A DNA stretch of 64,000 nucleotides from an uncultured Bacilli bacterium (GCA_934085595.1 CAKOHK010000002.1:62001-126000), one strand, 5' to 3'; positions 44,640 through 53,104 are shown, counted from the first letter of the stretch. The notes: generated by a model from the letters alone, not told the origin. A program made the numbers and translations.

Positions 44640-45230
44640 ATGATAATTTTAAAAAGGACTAGCACACAAGAAGAATTTAGCAATGGAGTGGAATCTTTGA
44701 CATCAATATTTATTGAAGAATATCCATATTATTCAACTTGGATTAATAGTCATATGAATCAATTTAAAAGAGGAGAAAAGCAAATTTTATCAATTAATGA
44801 CGAAAACGAATTACTTGGATATTTAATGATACATTTTTGTACCGATAAGATTGTAAAAATTAATGGTATCTATGTTTTTGAAAATAATAAAGGAAAAGGT
44901 ATTGCTACATTGGCAATTAATGAATTAACTAAATTATTACAAAAAATGAATGTTCAGTTAATATTTGTTCAAACAAGACTAGATAATAATGCTGTTGTTC
45001 ATTTATTTGATAAAACCGGCTATAATTTAATTGGAAAGAACTTTCATCCTGTAGAACTAAAAGATAATTGGGTTGCATGCAATAATGTTTCATCATTAGA
45101 GATAGATGAACAAAAAATTGCATTAGATTTGTATGATGGTTTTACTCCTCTTTCTGAACAAGAAGTTCAAGAATTAAGATATAAACATAAAGATGGGAAT
45201 TTAGTATTAAAAAAGAAAATTAAGAAATAG
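44640..45230 (+). CDS. GNAT-family acetyltransferase (island cargo)
   Basis: 196 residues, AGGGGGA ribosome site. The core NGIYVFENNKGKGIATLAINELTKLL is motif A (Q/R-x-x-G-x-G/A), and VHLFDKTGYNLIGKNF is motif B. The C-terminal about 50 residues are an extra charged segment. Codons such as TTG, GTT and ACC are more mixed than in flanking chromosomal genes. Substrate unknown; the next gene follows directly. Confidence 0.82.
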   Translation: MIILKRTSTQEEFSNGVESLTSIFIEEYPYYSTWINSHMNQFKRGEKQILSINDENELLGYLMIHFCTDKIVKINGIYVFENNKGKGIATLAINELTKLLQKMNVQLIFVQTRLDNNAVVHLFDKTGYNLIGKNFHPVELKDNWVACNNVSSLEIDEQKIALDLYDGFTPLSEQEVQELRYKHKDGNLVLKKKIKK

Positions 45231-45239
45231 GTGATTAAT

Positions 45240-45953
45240 TTGAATAAGAAACCAATAATTGGAATCGTTGGAAAACCACAATGTGACGATGTTATCTGGA
45301 ATAAAATATGCATAAGCAATGAAATTAAAGATGCAGTCAATAAAAACGGAGGAATAGCTATCGGAATAATTCCTCAAAGTAGAATAAAACAAATAAAAGA
45401 AGGAAAAACTTTCTCATATCAATATTATTATTTAGATGAAAAATCGTTAAAAGATTTATTTTCAACTATTGATTTATGTGATGGTATTATTTTAGAGGGT
45501 GGAATTACAATTTGTGATTATGAGCAGGAAGTTGCTAAATATTGCATTAAAAACGATATTCCATTATTAGGAATATGCTGTGGATGTATTAATATGGCAT
45601 TGGCAACTGGAGGAAGTATTTCGTTAGAAAACTATGACTATTTAAAAGAAAAACATTTTAGTCTATCAAATATGGAAATGCATGACGTTAATATTGATAT
45701 GGATTCAAAATTATATTCAATGATAAAAAAAGATAATTTTACTGTTAATAGCATCCATAAATGCAAAATAGATAATCCTGGAGAATATTCTATAAAAGGT
45801 TTTGCTGATGATAATATTGTTGAATTACTTGAATTAGATGGCAAGGGATTTAATATTGGTGTTCAATGGCATCCAGAATTTATAACTGATAAAGATGAAG
45901 AAAATCAAATTTTTAAGGGATTTATTGATTATGTAAATAAAAAAAGTAATTAG
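45240..45953 (+). CDS. Gamma-glutamyl-GABA hydrolase-like (peptidase C26, class I glutamine amidotransferase fold)
   Basis: 237 residues from a TTG at 45240, chosen because AGGTGAT lies 5-7 bases upstream and the family begins with KPxIGIxG; a GTG at 45231 would overlap the ribosome site. Nucleophile Cys in LGICCGCINMA, and the His-x-Glu pair in VQWHPEF. These enzymes hydrolyse gamma-glutamyl amides. Paired with an acetyltransferase in an island, the substrate may be a small metabolite or drug; not shown. Confidence 0.85.
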   Translation: MNKKPIIGIVGKPQCDDVIWNKICISNEIKDAVNKNGGIAIGIIPQSRIKQIKEGKTFSYQYYYLDEKSLKDLFSTIDLCDGIILEGGITICDYEQEVAKYCIKNDIPLLGICCGCINMALATGGSISLENYDYLKEKHFSLSNMEMHDVNIDMDSKLYSMIKKDNFTVNSIHKCKIDNPGEYSIKGFADDNIVELLELDGKGFNIGVQWHPEFITDKDEENQIFKGFIDYVNKKSN

Positions 45954-46042
45954 AAAATTCATTATTTTAGTTTTATATTTCGATATTAATCAATATGTCT
46001 ATAACAATGATATAGTTATCAGATAATAAAAAAACAAATTAT

Positions 46043-46068
46043 AAAACAGGAGTAAAATCCTGTTTTTT
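46043..46068 (+). terminator. Intrinsic terminator before the recombinase gene
   Basis: Perfect stem AAAACAGGA (46043-46051) with TCCTGTTTT (46058-46066), loop of six, T-run. Confidence 0.8.
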
Positions 46069-46070
46069 CA

Positions 46071-46079
46071 TGATATAAT
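46071..46079 (+). promoter_or_regulatory. Extended -10 promoter of the serine recombinase
   Basis: TGATATAAT (-10 at 46074-46079). Transcription near 46086 favours the ATG at 46099 over the TTG at 46081. Confidence 0.55.
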
Positions 46080-46098
46080 ATTGAAAAAAGTTGAAACT

Positions 46099-47310
46099 AT
46101 GTCAAAATATAAAGTTGGTGCCTATATTGGATTATCTAGAGATGATAAATATAGTGAATCTGATAGTATAGAAAATCAAAGGATAATAATTGACCAATAT
46201 ATAAATGAACATTATGATTTTGAAATTGTTGATTATTATATTGATAATGGTTTTAGTGGTGCTAATTTTGACAGACCTGAGTTTGTACAATTATGTTTTG
46301 ATATAGCTAAAAAGAAAATTAACTGTGTTATTGTAAAAGATTTATCAAGATTTGGTAAAGATTCTGGATGGTGTAAGGTTTATTAAAGCGAATCGTTTCC
46401 AGAATATAACGTAAGATTTATTTCTATAAATGATAAGTTAGATAATTATGATAATCCCAATTTTACTGATGATTTAGGCTTTTCTTTATTAAATGTTGTA
46501 TATGAACATTATGCGGTTGATATTTCTCAAAAAGTTTCAACAGTTAAACATATGCAACAAGAAAAGGGAGATTTTATTGGTGTTTCTGCTCCATATGGAT
46601 ATTTAAAAGATCCAAAAGATTGTCATAAATTTATTATAGATAAATATGCTACAAATATTGTTAAAAGAATATTTAATTTGACCTTGAAATGTAAAAGTAA
46701 ATCGGAGATAGCTGATATATTAAATAAAGAAAGTGTATTACCGCCATCTAAATATAAATGTGAGGTAAAAGAAGTTACAAGTCAATATACTTATATATCT
46801 GATGAGTGGAATAATGATATGGTTGCCAATATATTAAGGAATGAAACATATACAGGCAAACTTATTCAAGGAAGATTTAGAAAACCGGTAAGAAAAAGAA
46901 GTAAATTAGTTAGAGTAAACAAAGATGAATGGAAAGTTGTAGAAAATCATCACAAAGCAATTATTGACAAAGATACTTTTGATACGGTCCAAAATATAAT
47001 CAATTTTGTTCCTGTTAGAGAACAAGAAGATGAATTATTATTATCTAAATTAGAATGCACTGAGTGTAAAAGTGGATTCTATAGAAAGAAATCAAAGAAT
47101 TATTATTACTATGTTTGCAAATCAAAATATCGTAAGACAGGATGTAATATGCAATCAATAAGAAAAGATATACTAGAAAATATGGTTTTAATGTATATGA
47201 ATGATAAATTTAAACGAGATAAAAATAAATTAAACAAGGAAATAGTTGATAAATATATTAATGTAATTAAAATATATGATACAAATAAAGTAGAAGTAGT
47301 ATATAAATAA
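46099..47310 (+). pseudogene. Large serine recombinase with one in-frame stop
   Basis: About 403 codons. N-terminal resolvase domain with catalytic Ser13 in YIGLSRDDKYSESDSIENQ, followed by DNGFSGANFDRPEF and VKDLSRFGKD. A TAA at 46384-46386 falls inside the domain, but the same frame continues with FPEYNVRFISIND, the recombinase domain (GDFIGVSAPYGYLKDP) and a zinc-ribbon (CTECKSGFYRKK... CKSKYRKTGC). So a single nonsense change or sequencing error separates two halves of one gene. It ends 63 bp before rbgA and probably integrated the island. Confidence 0.85.
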
Positions 47311-47319
47311 CAGAAAAAA

Positions 47320-47328
47320 TGTTATAAT
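47320..47328 (+). promoter_or_regulatory. Extended -10 promoter of rbgA
   Basis: TGTTATAAT (-10 at 47323-47328), followed by AAAAAAGGAGTG ribosome site. Within the inferred right end of the island. Confidence 0.6.
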
Positions 47329-47372
47329 TGGTTAGTAAAGTTTCTTTTTAAAGAAAAAAGGAGTGATAGTCT

Positions 47373-48248
47373 ATGAAGAATGAAGAAGAAGTTGTCAAAA
47401 CGTGTATTAACTGGTATCCAGGCCACATGGCTAAAACAAAAAGAGAAATAAATGACATAATGCCATCTATAGATGTAGTACTTGAGATAATAGACGCAAG
47501 AATACCATTTAGTTCACATATACCAGATTTAGATAAATATACTAAAAGTAAAACAGTAATGTTAATATTTAATAAATATGATTTATGTGATAAAGAAGAA
47601 ACAGAAAAATGGATTAAATACTATGAATCCAAATCTTTTGTTGTGGTTCCATGTAATTCAAAAGATAATAACGATTATAAAAAGATACTAGTTAAAGTAT
47701 CAGAATTAATGAAAGAAAAAAATATCAAAAGACATGAAAAAGGTTTATTGCCTAAAAAAGCAAAATGTTTAGTTGTAGGAGTACCAAATGTAGGTAAATC
47801 AACATTAATTAATAGAATAGCAGGTAAGAAAATAGTAGATACAGCAAATAAACCAGGAGTAACTAAAAGACTTAATACAATAAGAGTAAATAATGATATA
47901 GACTTAGTAGATACTCCGGGAATATTATGGCCTAAAATAGAAAGTGAAGATACAGCACTAAACCTTGCTAGTATGTCAATAATAAAAGAAGAAATAGTAC
48001 CTATTACAGAAGTAGGAATACATATTTTATTGAAACTTAATAATTATAAAGAAATACTAAAAAAAGAATTTGATTTAGAAGAATATGATAATGATTATTT
48101 AGATGAATGCTTTATTAAAATAGCTAAATCAAAAAGCATAGCTATAAGAAAAGACGATATAGACTATGAAAAGATAAGCTTATATATTTTAAATATGATT
48201 AAACAAGAAAAGATAACTAATATTACATTCGATAGATTTAAAAATTAG
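47373..48248 (+). CDS. rbgA: Ribosome biogenesis GTPase RbgA (YlqF)
   Basis: 291 residues. Circularly permuted GTPase needed for late 50S assembly. INWYPGHMAKTKREI opens the conserved part; G4 NKYD comes first, then G1 GVPNVGKSTLIN, G2 GVTK and G3 DTPGILWP, followed by the C-terminal ANTAR-like helical domain. The 11 residues before INWY are not conserved in the family, fitting an island-donated 5' end. The usual follower rnhB is absent. Confidence 0.93.
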   Translation: MKNEEEVVKTCINWYPGHMAKTKREINDIMPSIDVVLEIIDARIPFSSHIPDLDKYTKSKTVMLIFNKYDLCDKEETEKWIKYYESKSFVVVPCNSKDNNDYKKILVKVSELMKEKNIKRHEKGLLPKKAKCLVVGVPNVGKSTLINRIAGKKIVDTANKPGVTKRLNTIRVNNDIDLVDTPGILWPKIESEDTALNLASMSIIKEEIVPITEVGIHILLKLNNYKEILKKEFDLEEYDNDYLDECFIKIAKSKSIAIRKDDIDYEKISLYILNMIKQEKITNITFDRFKN

Positions 48249-48276
48249 AAATAACAGCATATCTAAGGAGTGAAAA

Positions 48277-48555
48277 ATGAATATAAATATAGACTTTGAT
48301 AAAATAAATAAAATATATGGAATAGAAACACTAAATAATATAAAAGAAAATATTAATGAAGTGAATAAAAATATTAGTTATATGTACAAATTAGGATTTA
48401 CTGACATAGAAGATATATTTGAAAGAGAAACATTATTATTTATTTGCGATAATAAAGAGTTCAAGAATAAAATAGATAAATTAATAAGAAGACAAGGAGC
48501 AACATATGTAGATGATATAGAAAACGATATATCCTTATTGGAGGAATTAGAATGA
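48277..48555 (+). CDS. Small helical protein coupled to the mTERF-like gene
   Basis: 92 residues, AAGGAGTG ribosome site, overlaps the next gene by ATGA. Helical and acidic. The segment SYMYKLGFTDIEDIFERETLLFICDNK has the look of a single mTERF-type repeat (Leu-Gly-Phe turn, then a helix with Pro/Glu). It may be a split-off N-terminal piece or partner of the repeat protein. Confidence 0.55.
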   Translation: MNINIDFDKINKIYGIETLNNIKENINEVNKNISYMYKLGFTDIEDIFERETLLFICDNKEFKNKIDKLIRRQGATYVDDIENDISLLEELE

Positions 48556-50504
48556 TAGAGTATGATGAATTAAGCTTAATATTAGAAAGATATGGAATAG
48601 ATCCAAAAACAGTAATCAATAATAATGCAAATGTATTAATAAAAGGTGAATATAAGGATATAGAAACTACAATAAAATATTTAGTTGAAGAATTAAACAT
48701 ATCTCCAAAAAATATAGAAAAAGCTCCTAGTATAATGTATTTAAATGTTTCAGCTATTAAAAGAAATGTAAAATATTTAAAAAAGCAGAATATAACATTT
48801 TCAAATATAGAAACATGTCTGCACGTTTTAAGCACCAAACCAGAAAAATTAGAAGAAACTTTTAATTACATAAAAGATAATTACGGAATAGAATATATAA
48901 ACAGAACAACAACTATTTTAAGCGTAAATATTGAGAGAATAAAAGAAATAGAAAAACTAAACTTAGACAAAAAAATAGTTATATCCGCAGCATGTAGTAA
49001 TTTAAAAGTAAATGAGATATCAAAAGCAATAAAAGTATGTAAAGAAAATAATATAGAAATAACAGGTACAGTGTTTAGACAACCAGCCGAAGAAATAGAA
49101 AGAATAATAAAAGTATGTAAAGAAAATAATATAGAAATAACAGGCACAGTCTTTTATAAATCGGCCGAAGAAATAGAAAAAATAATAAAAGTATGTGGAG
49201 AAAATAATATTGAAATAACAGGTTCAGTCTTTCTTAAATCGGCCGAAGAAATAGAAAAAATAATAAAAGTATGTGGAGAAAATAATATTGAAATAACAGG
49301 TTCAGTCTTTCTTAAATCAGCTGAAGAGATAGAAAAAATAATAAAAGTATGTAAAGAAAATAATATAGAAATAACAAGTACAATGTTTAGACAACCGGCC
49401 GAAGAAATAGAAAGTATAATAAAAGTATGTAAAGAAAATAATATAGAAATAACAGGTTCAGTTTTTAATAAATCAGCCGAAGAAATAGAAAAAATAATAA
49501 AAGTATGTAAAGAAAATAATATAGAAATAACAGGTACAGTCTTTCTTAAATCAGCTGAAGAAATAGAAAAGATAGCAAAAGTATGTAGAGAAAATAATAT
49601 TGAAATAACAGGTTCAGTTTTTAATAAATCAGCTGAAGAAATAGAAAAAATAATAAAAGTATGTAAAGAAAATAATATAGAAATAACGGGTTCAGTGTTT
49701 AGACAACCGGCCGAAGAAATAGAAAGTATAATAAAAGTATGTAAAGAAAATAATATAGAAATAACAGGTTCAGTTTTTAATAAATCAGCCGAAGAAATAG
49801 AAAAAATAATAAAAGTATGTAAAGAAAATAATATAGAAATAACAGGTACAGTCTTTCTTAAATCAGCTGAAGAAATAGAAAAGATAGCAAAAGTATGTAG
49901 AGAAAATAATATTGAAATAACAGGTTCAGTTTTTAATAAATCAGCTGAAGAAATAGAAAAAATAATAAAAGTATGTAAAGAAAATAATATAGAAATAACG
50001 GGTTCAGTGTTTAGACAACCACCTGAAGAGATAGAAAGAATAATAAAAGTATGTAAAGAAAATAATATTGAAATAACAGGTTCAGTCTTTCTTAAATCAG
50101 CTGAAGAAATAGAAAAAATAATAAAAGTATGTAGAGAAAATAACATTACTATTACAGGTTCGATATTTTTTAAAACAAGCAAAAAATTGATTGAAAGTAT
50201 AGACTTTATAAAAAACAATTATGATCTTTCATATCTAACCAGCCTAATAGTAATAAAAGATGTTAAATACTTAAAAGAAGTTTTTCCTTACCTAGAAGAA
50301 ATGGGTGTACTTGAAGTGGTTAAAAAAAGTGCTTCAATTCTTTCACTATCTCTAGAAGAAATAAAAGAAAGAAAAGAGTTTATTGAAAGCATAAATGAAC
50401 CATTAGTACTTGATAACGGTAGATTTAATTCAATATTTGGAATGTCAAGTAAAAGATACCTAAAAAAAGTAAATGATATTTTAAGTAGTAATAGACAAAT
50501 GTAA
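48552..50504 (+). CDS. mTERF-like repeat protein with expanded 26-residue array
   Basis: 650 residues. The first 160 residues contain degenerate helical repeats (LNISPKNIEKAPSIMYLNV; QNITFSNIETCLHVLS) with the spacing of mitochondrial-termination-factor (mTERF) motifs. Residues 160-549 are 15 repeats of 26 residues, consensus IKVCKENNIEITGSVF followed by xKSAEEIEKI, where x is Arg, Tyr, Leu, Asn or Phe. The last about 100 residues return to degenerate repeats (YLTSLIVIKDVKYLKEVFPYLEEMG). mTERF proteins are right-handed alpha-solenoids that bind nucleic acid. Function here is unknown. No signal peptide. Confidence 0.7.
   Translation: MIEYDELSLILERYGIDPKTVINNNANVLIKGEYKDIETTIKYLVEELNISPKNIEKAPSIMYLNVSAIKRNVKYLKKQNITFSNIETCLHVLSTKPEKLEETFNYIKDNYGIEYINRTTTILSVNIERIKEIEKLNLDKKIVISAACSNLKVNEISKAIKVCKENNIEITGTVFRQPAEEIERIIKVCKENNIEITGTVFYKSAEEIEKIIKVCGENNIEITGSVFLKSAEEIEKIIKVCGENNIEITGSVFLKSAEEIEKIIKVCKENNIEITSTMFRQPAEEIESIIKVCKENNIEITGSVFNKSAEEIEKIIKVCKENNIEITGTVFLKSAEEIEKIAKVCRENNIEITGSVFNKSAEEIEKIIKVCKENNIEITGSVFRQPAEEIESIIKVCKENNIEITGSVFNKSAEEIEKIIKVCKENNIEITGTVFLKSAEEIEKIAKVCRENNIEITGSVFNKSAEEIEKIIKVCKENNIEITGSVFRQPPEEIERIIKVCKENNIEITGSVFLKSAEEIEKIIKVCRENNITITGSIFFKTSKKLIESIDFIKNNYDLSYLTSLIVIKDVKYLKEVFPYLEEMGVLEVVKKSASILSLSLEEIKERKEFIESINEPLVLDNGRFNSIFGMSSKRYLKKVNDILSSNRQM
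49029..50198 (+). repeat. In-frame 78-bp tandem repeat array (15 units)
   Basis: Fourteen regular units start every 78 bp from 49029; a fifteenth diverged unit is 50121-50198. Units 6-8 (49419-49652) and 10-12 (49731-49964) appear identical base for base, and unit 5 closely matches unit 9, giving a 312-bp higher-order duplication. Sign of recent expansion by unequal crossing-over. Confidence 0.92.
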
Positions 50505-50525
50505 CTGATTCTTATTCTTAGCAAA

Positions 50526-50553
50526 TTGACAAAAGATAAAAAATATGTATAAT
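50526..50553 (+). promoter_or_regulatory. Promoter of the ABC-F leader
   Basis: Perfect -35 TTGACA (50526-50531), 16-base spacer, perfect -10 TATAAT (50548-50553). Confidence 0.8.
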
Positions 50554-50573
50554 ATAGTTAACGGAGGGATATT

Positions 50574-50636
50574 ATGTATAAACACATGGGAAATGTAATC
50601 ATGTATACTAATAATATCACACCGGCGTCTTATTAG
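50574..50636 (+). CDS. Leader peptide of the ABC-F gene (20 codons)
   Basis: ATG with a GGAGGG ribosome site; encodes MYKHMGNVIMYTNNITPASY. Its last codons form one arm of a set of competing hairpins. Layout matches leader peptides that sense ribosome-stalling antibiotics upstream of resistance genes. Confidence 0.7.
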   Translation: MYKHMGNVIMYTNNITPASY

Positions 50637-50734
50637 AAAAATTATAAAAATCAAAAAGATGCAGGTGTGAGTTTTTGACGTGCCTGCATCTATATAAATG
50701 TTTAGTTATATGGATGCATTTCATATAACTTTTT
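50617..50734 (+). promoter_or_regulatory. Transcription attenuator of the ABC-F gene
   Basis: Four competing pairings. 1:2 is TCACACCGGCGTC (50617-50629) with GATGCAGGTGTGA (50658-50670), one mismatch and one wobble. 2:3 is 50658-50665 with CCTGCATC (50683-50690). 3:4 is TGCATCTATATAA (50685-50697) with TTATATGGATGCA (50706-50718), one wobble. 4:5 is AGTTATAT (50704-50711) with ATATAACT (50723-50730) plus T-run, the terminator. 1:2 allows 3:4, which prevents the terminator. Confidence 0.7.
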
Positions 50735-50754
50735 AATTTGGAGGATAAGATAAA

Positions 50755-52350
50755 ATGATAGATATAAATATAAATAAATTAAACAAATCATATGGATTTG
50801 GGAAAATACTAAATAGCATAGATATCACAGTAAATGAAGGAGATAAAATAGGACTAATCGGAGCAAACGGCTGTGGAAAAAGTACATTATTAAAAATAAT
50901 TGCAGGAAAAGAAGAAGCTGATAGTGGAACAATTTCTATAAGAAATACAGCAAAAATAGGATACCTAAGTCAAATACCAGAAATAAATGACTTAATAGTA
51001 AAAGACTATATATATGGTGCCTTTAATGAAATAATTAATCTAAAAAATAAAATATCACTACTTGAAAACGATTTAAATGATAATAAAAAAATAGAAAAAT
51101 ATTTAGCATTAATTGAAAAATATGAAAAAATGGGTGGATACGAATATGAAACAAAAATACAAAAAATACTACCAGTTTTCAACATTACACCAGATATGTT
51201 AAATAGAAACTTTAATACATTATCCGGAGGAGAAAAAACAATTATATCTCTTATTAAATTATTATTAGAAGAGCCAGATATATTATTACTTGATGAACCA
51301 ACTAATCACTTAGATATTAAGAAAATGATGTGGCTTGAAAAAGTACTAAATAATTATAAAAAAACAGTAATAATCGTGTCACACGATAGATATTTTATGG
51401 ACAATGTAATAAATAAAGTTTTGCTAATGACTAAAAGAGGTATTGAAATATACCATGGTAACTACACATATTATACAAAAGAAAGTGAAAACAGATTACT
51501 TATAGAACTGAAAGATTATAAAGATGAACAAAAAATAATTGAAGCAATGAAGAAAAGCATAAAACAATTAAAAGAGTTTGGAAAATTATGTGGACCACAT
51601 GGGGGAGATATGTTTTTTAGAAGAGCTGCATGTATCGAAAAAAGATTAGAAAAAATGCAAAAATTAGATAAACCAGAAGAAAAGAAAAAAATAAATATTA
51701 ATTTCACTAATGAATTAAGGTCAGGGAAAGATGTTCTAAGAATAAAAGACTTGAATATTGCTTTTAGCAATAAGGAAATATTTAAAAATCTAAACCTAAA
51801 TATTTCATATAAAGATAAAATATGTTTAGTGGGTGACAATGGTACAGGTAAGTCAACGCTAATTAAAGAAATATTAAAAGGAAATAATAATATTGAAATA
51901 GGAAGTAATGTAAAAATAGGATACATACCACAAGAAATAATATTTGAAGATCCAAACATATCTATACTAGAAGAAGCAAAAAAATATTATAGCGGTTTAG
52001 AAGAAAATCTAAGAAGTGCTTTATATAAATATTTATTTGTGAAAGAAAATATTTATAAAAAAATTAAAAATCTATCAGGAGGAGAAAAAGTAAGATTAAA
52101 GTTATTTTGCTTAATACAAGATTCATACAATTTTCTTATTCTTGATGAGCCAACAAATCATATTGATATAGATACAAGAGAAATGCTAGAAGAATCATTA
52201 ATAGACTATAATGGAACAATATTATTTGTCTCACACGATAGATATTTTATAAACAAAGTTGCAACTAAAATAATAGAATTAAAAGATAAAAATATTAAAA
52301 CATATTTAGGTAACTATGATTATTATTTAAATAAAAAGGATAAAAATTAA
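50755..52350 (+). CDS. ABC-F ATPase, probable ribosome-protection/antibiotic-resistance type
   Basis: 531 residues; two ABC domains and no membrane segments. Domain 1: Walker A GANGCGKST, signature LSGGEK, Walker B LLLDEPTNHLD. Linker (about 240-320) is basic and helical with FFRRAACIEKRLEKM. Domain 2: GDNGTGKST, LSGGEKVRLK, LILDEPTNHID. ABC-F proteins bind the ribosomal E site; resistance types dislodge drugs from the peptidyl-transferase centre. The leader-peptide attenuator upstream supports a drug-inducible resistance role over a housekeeping one. GGAGGAT ribosome site. Confidence 0.88.
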   Translation: MIDININKLNKSYGFGKILNSIDITVNEGDKIGLIGANGCGKSTLLKIIAGKEEADSGTISIRNTAKIGYLSQIPEINDLIVKDYIYGAFNEIINLKNKISLLENDLNDNKKIEKYLALIEKYEKMGGYEYETKIQKILPVFNITPDMLNRNFNTLSGGEKTIISLIKLLLEEPDILLLDEPTNHLDIKKMMWLEKVLNNYKKTVIIVSHDRYFMDNVINKVLLMTKRGIEIYHGNYTYYTKESENRLLIELKDYKDEQKIIEAMKKSIKQLKEFGKLCGPHGGDMFFRRAACIEKRLEKMQKLDKPEEKKKININFTNELRSGKDVLRIKDLNIAFSNKEIFKNLNLNISYKDKICLVGDNGTGKSTLIKEILKGNNNIEIGSNVKIGYIPQEIIFEDPNISILEEAKKYYSGLEENLRSALYKYLFVKENIYKKIKNLSGGEKVRLKLFCLIQDSYNFLILDEPTNHIDIDTREMLEESLIDYNGTILFVSHDRYFINKVATKIIELKDKNIKTYLGNYDYYLNKKDKN

Positions 52351-52379
52351 AAAATCACTTAAAAAATGTAATATTTTCC

Positions 52380-52408
52380 TTGACATAAGCATAATTTTAG
52401 TGTATATT
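52380..52408 (+). promoter_or_regulatory. Promoter of infC-rpmI-rplT
   Basis: -35 TTGACA (52380-52385), 17-base spacer, -10 TATATT (52403-52408). TSS near 52415. Confidence 0.75.
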
Positions 52409-52414
52409 ACTTTT

Positions 52415-52563
52415 GTAATTGAAAAAGAGAAAGAAAGAGATCCACTCTTCACCAGATGTAAAAATACGTTGGTAAAAAGCTTAATATTTATCAAAATAAT
52501 AATGTTTTTTAAAGTGGATACTCATGTATTCACTTTTTTATATTAATGATGGAGGTGTTAGCA
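52415..52563 (+). ncRNA. infC operon leader RNA (L20-leader type attenuator)
   Basis: About 150-base leader. Terminator hairpin AAAGTGGATAC (52511-52521) with GTATTCACTTT (52526-52536), one wobble, T-run. An upstream ATCCACT (about 52440-52446) can pair with AGTGGAT (52513-52519) in the left arm, an antiterminator. In Bacillus this leader is controlled by L20; the same is inferred here. Confidence 0.6.
52511..52539 (+). terminator. Attenuating terminator before infC
   Basis: 11-bp stem with one G-U pair, loop TCAT, followed by T-run, ending 24 bases before the infC start. Confidence 0.7.
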
Positions 52564-53085
52564 ATAGCTAAGCAAAACGAGGTTCTAATAAATGAACAAA
52601 TAACAATTCCTGAAGTTATGGTCATCGGACCTAACGGAGAAAAAATGGGTATCAAAAAAATAGAAGATGCTCTAACTTTATCAAGATATGCTGGACTTGA
52701 TCTTGTTCTAATGAGTGATAATCCAAAAAATCCTGTTTGCAAAATAATCGATTACAATAAATATCGTTATGAAAAGCAAAAACAAGTAAAGGAACAAAAG
52801 AAAAAACAAAGGGAACAAAATCTTGAAATGAAAGAATATAGACTTAGTGTTACTATAGATACTGGTGACTTTGAAACCAAACTTAGAAATGCTAAAGCAT
52901 ATATTGAAAAAGGACACAAAATCAAAGTTACAGTTAGATTTAAAGGAAGACAACTTGCACATCCAGAACTAGGACGTGAAGTAATACTTAAATTTGCCGA
53001 AAAACTAGATGATGTTGCAGTAGTTGAAACTATGCCTAAACTAGAAGGAAGAAGCATGCAGTTAGTGCTTGCACCAAAGAAATAA
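52564..53085 (+). CDS. infC: Translation initiation factor IF-3 (ATA start)
   Basis: 173 residues starting at ATA (52564). GGAGGTG (52551-52557) lies six bases before it, whereas the in-frame ATGs at 52546 and 52549 precede the ribosome site and lack one. infC is known for AUU-type starts that let IF-3 repress its own translation. Family text: EVLINEQITIPEVMVIGPNGEKMGI, YRYEKQKQ, and the C-terminal KVTVRFKGRQLAHPELG. IF-3 checks the initiator tRNA and keeps subunits apart. Confidence 0.93.
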   Translation: MAKQNEVLINEQITIPEVMVIGPNGEKMGIKKIEDALTLSRYAGLDLVLMSDNPKNPVCKIIDYNKYRYEKQKQVKEQKKKQREQNLEMKEYRLSVTIDTGDFETKLRNAKAYIEKGHKIKVTVRFKGRQLAHPELGREVILKFAEKLDDVAVVETMPKLEGRSMQLVLAPKK

Positions 53086-53104
53086 GAAAAGGAGATGTAT
53101 AATT

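Noticed and set aside
49029..50198. CRISPR-like repeat array
   Set aside because: Units are 78 bp, contiguous, in frame and without unique spacers; it is coding tandem repeat.
49154..50218. 354-codon open frame on the - strand
   Set aside because: It is the mirror of the 78-bp repeats: absence of stops repeats with the unit. No ribosome site, and the + strand frame is continuous with conserved flanks.
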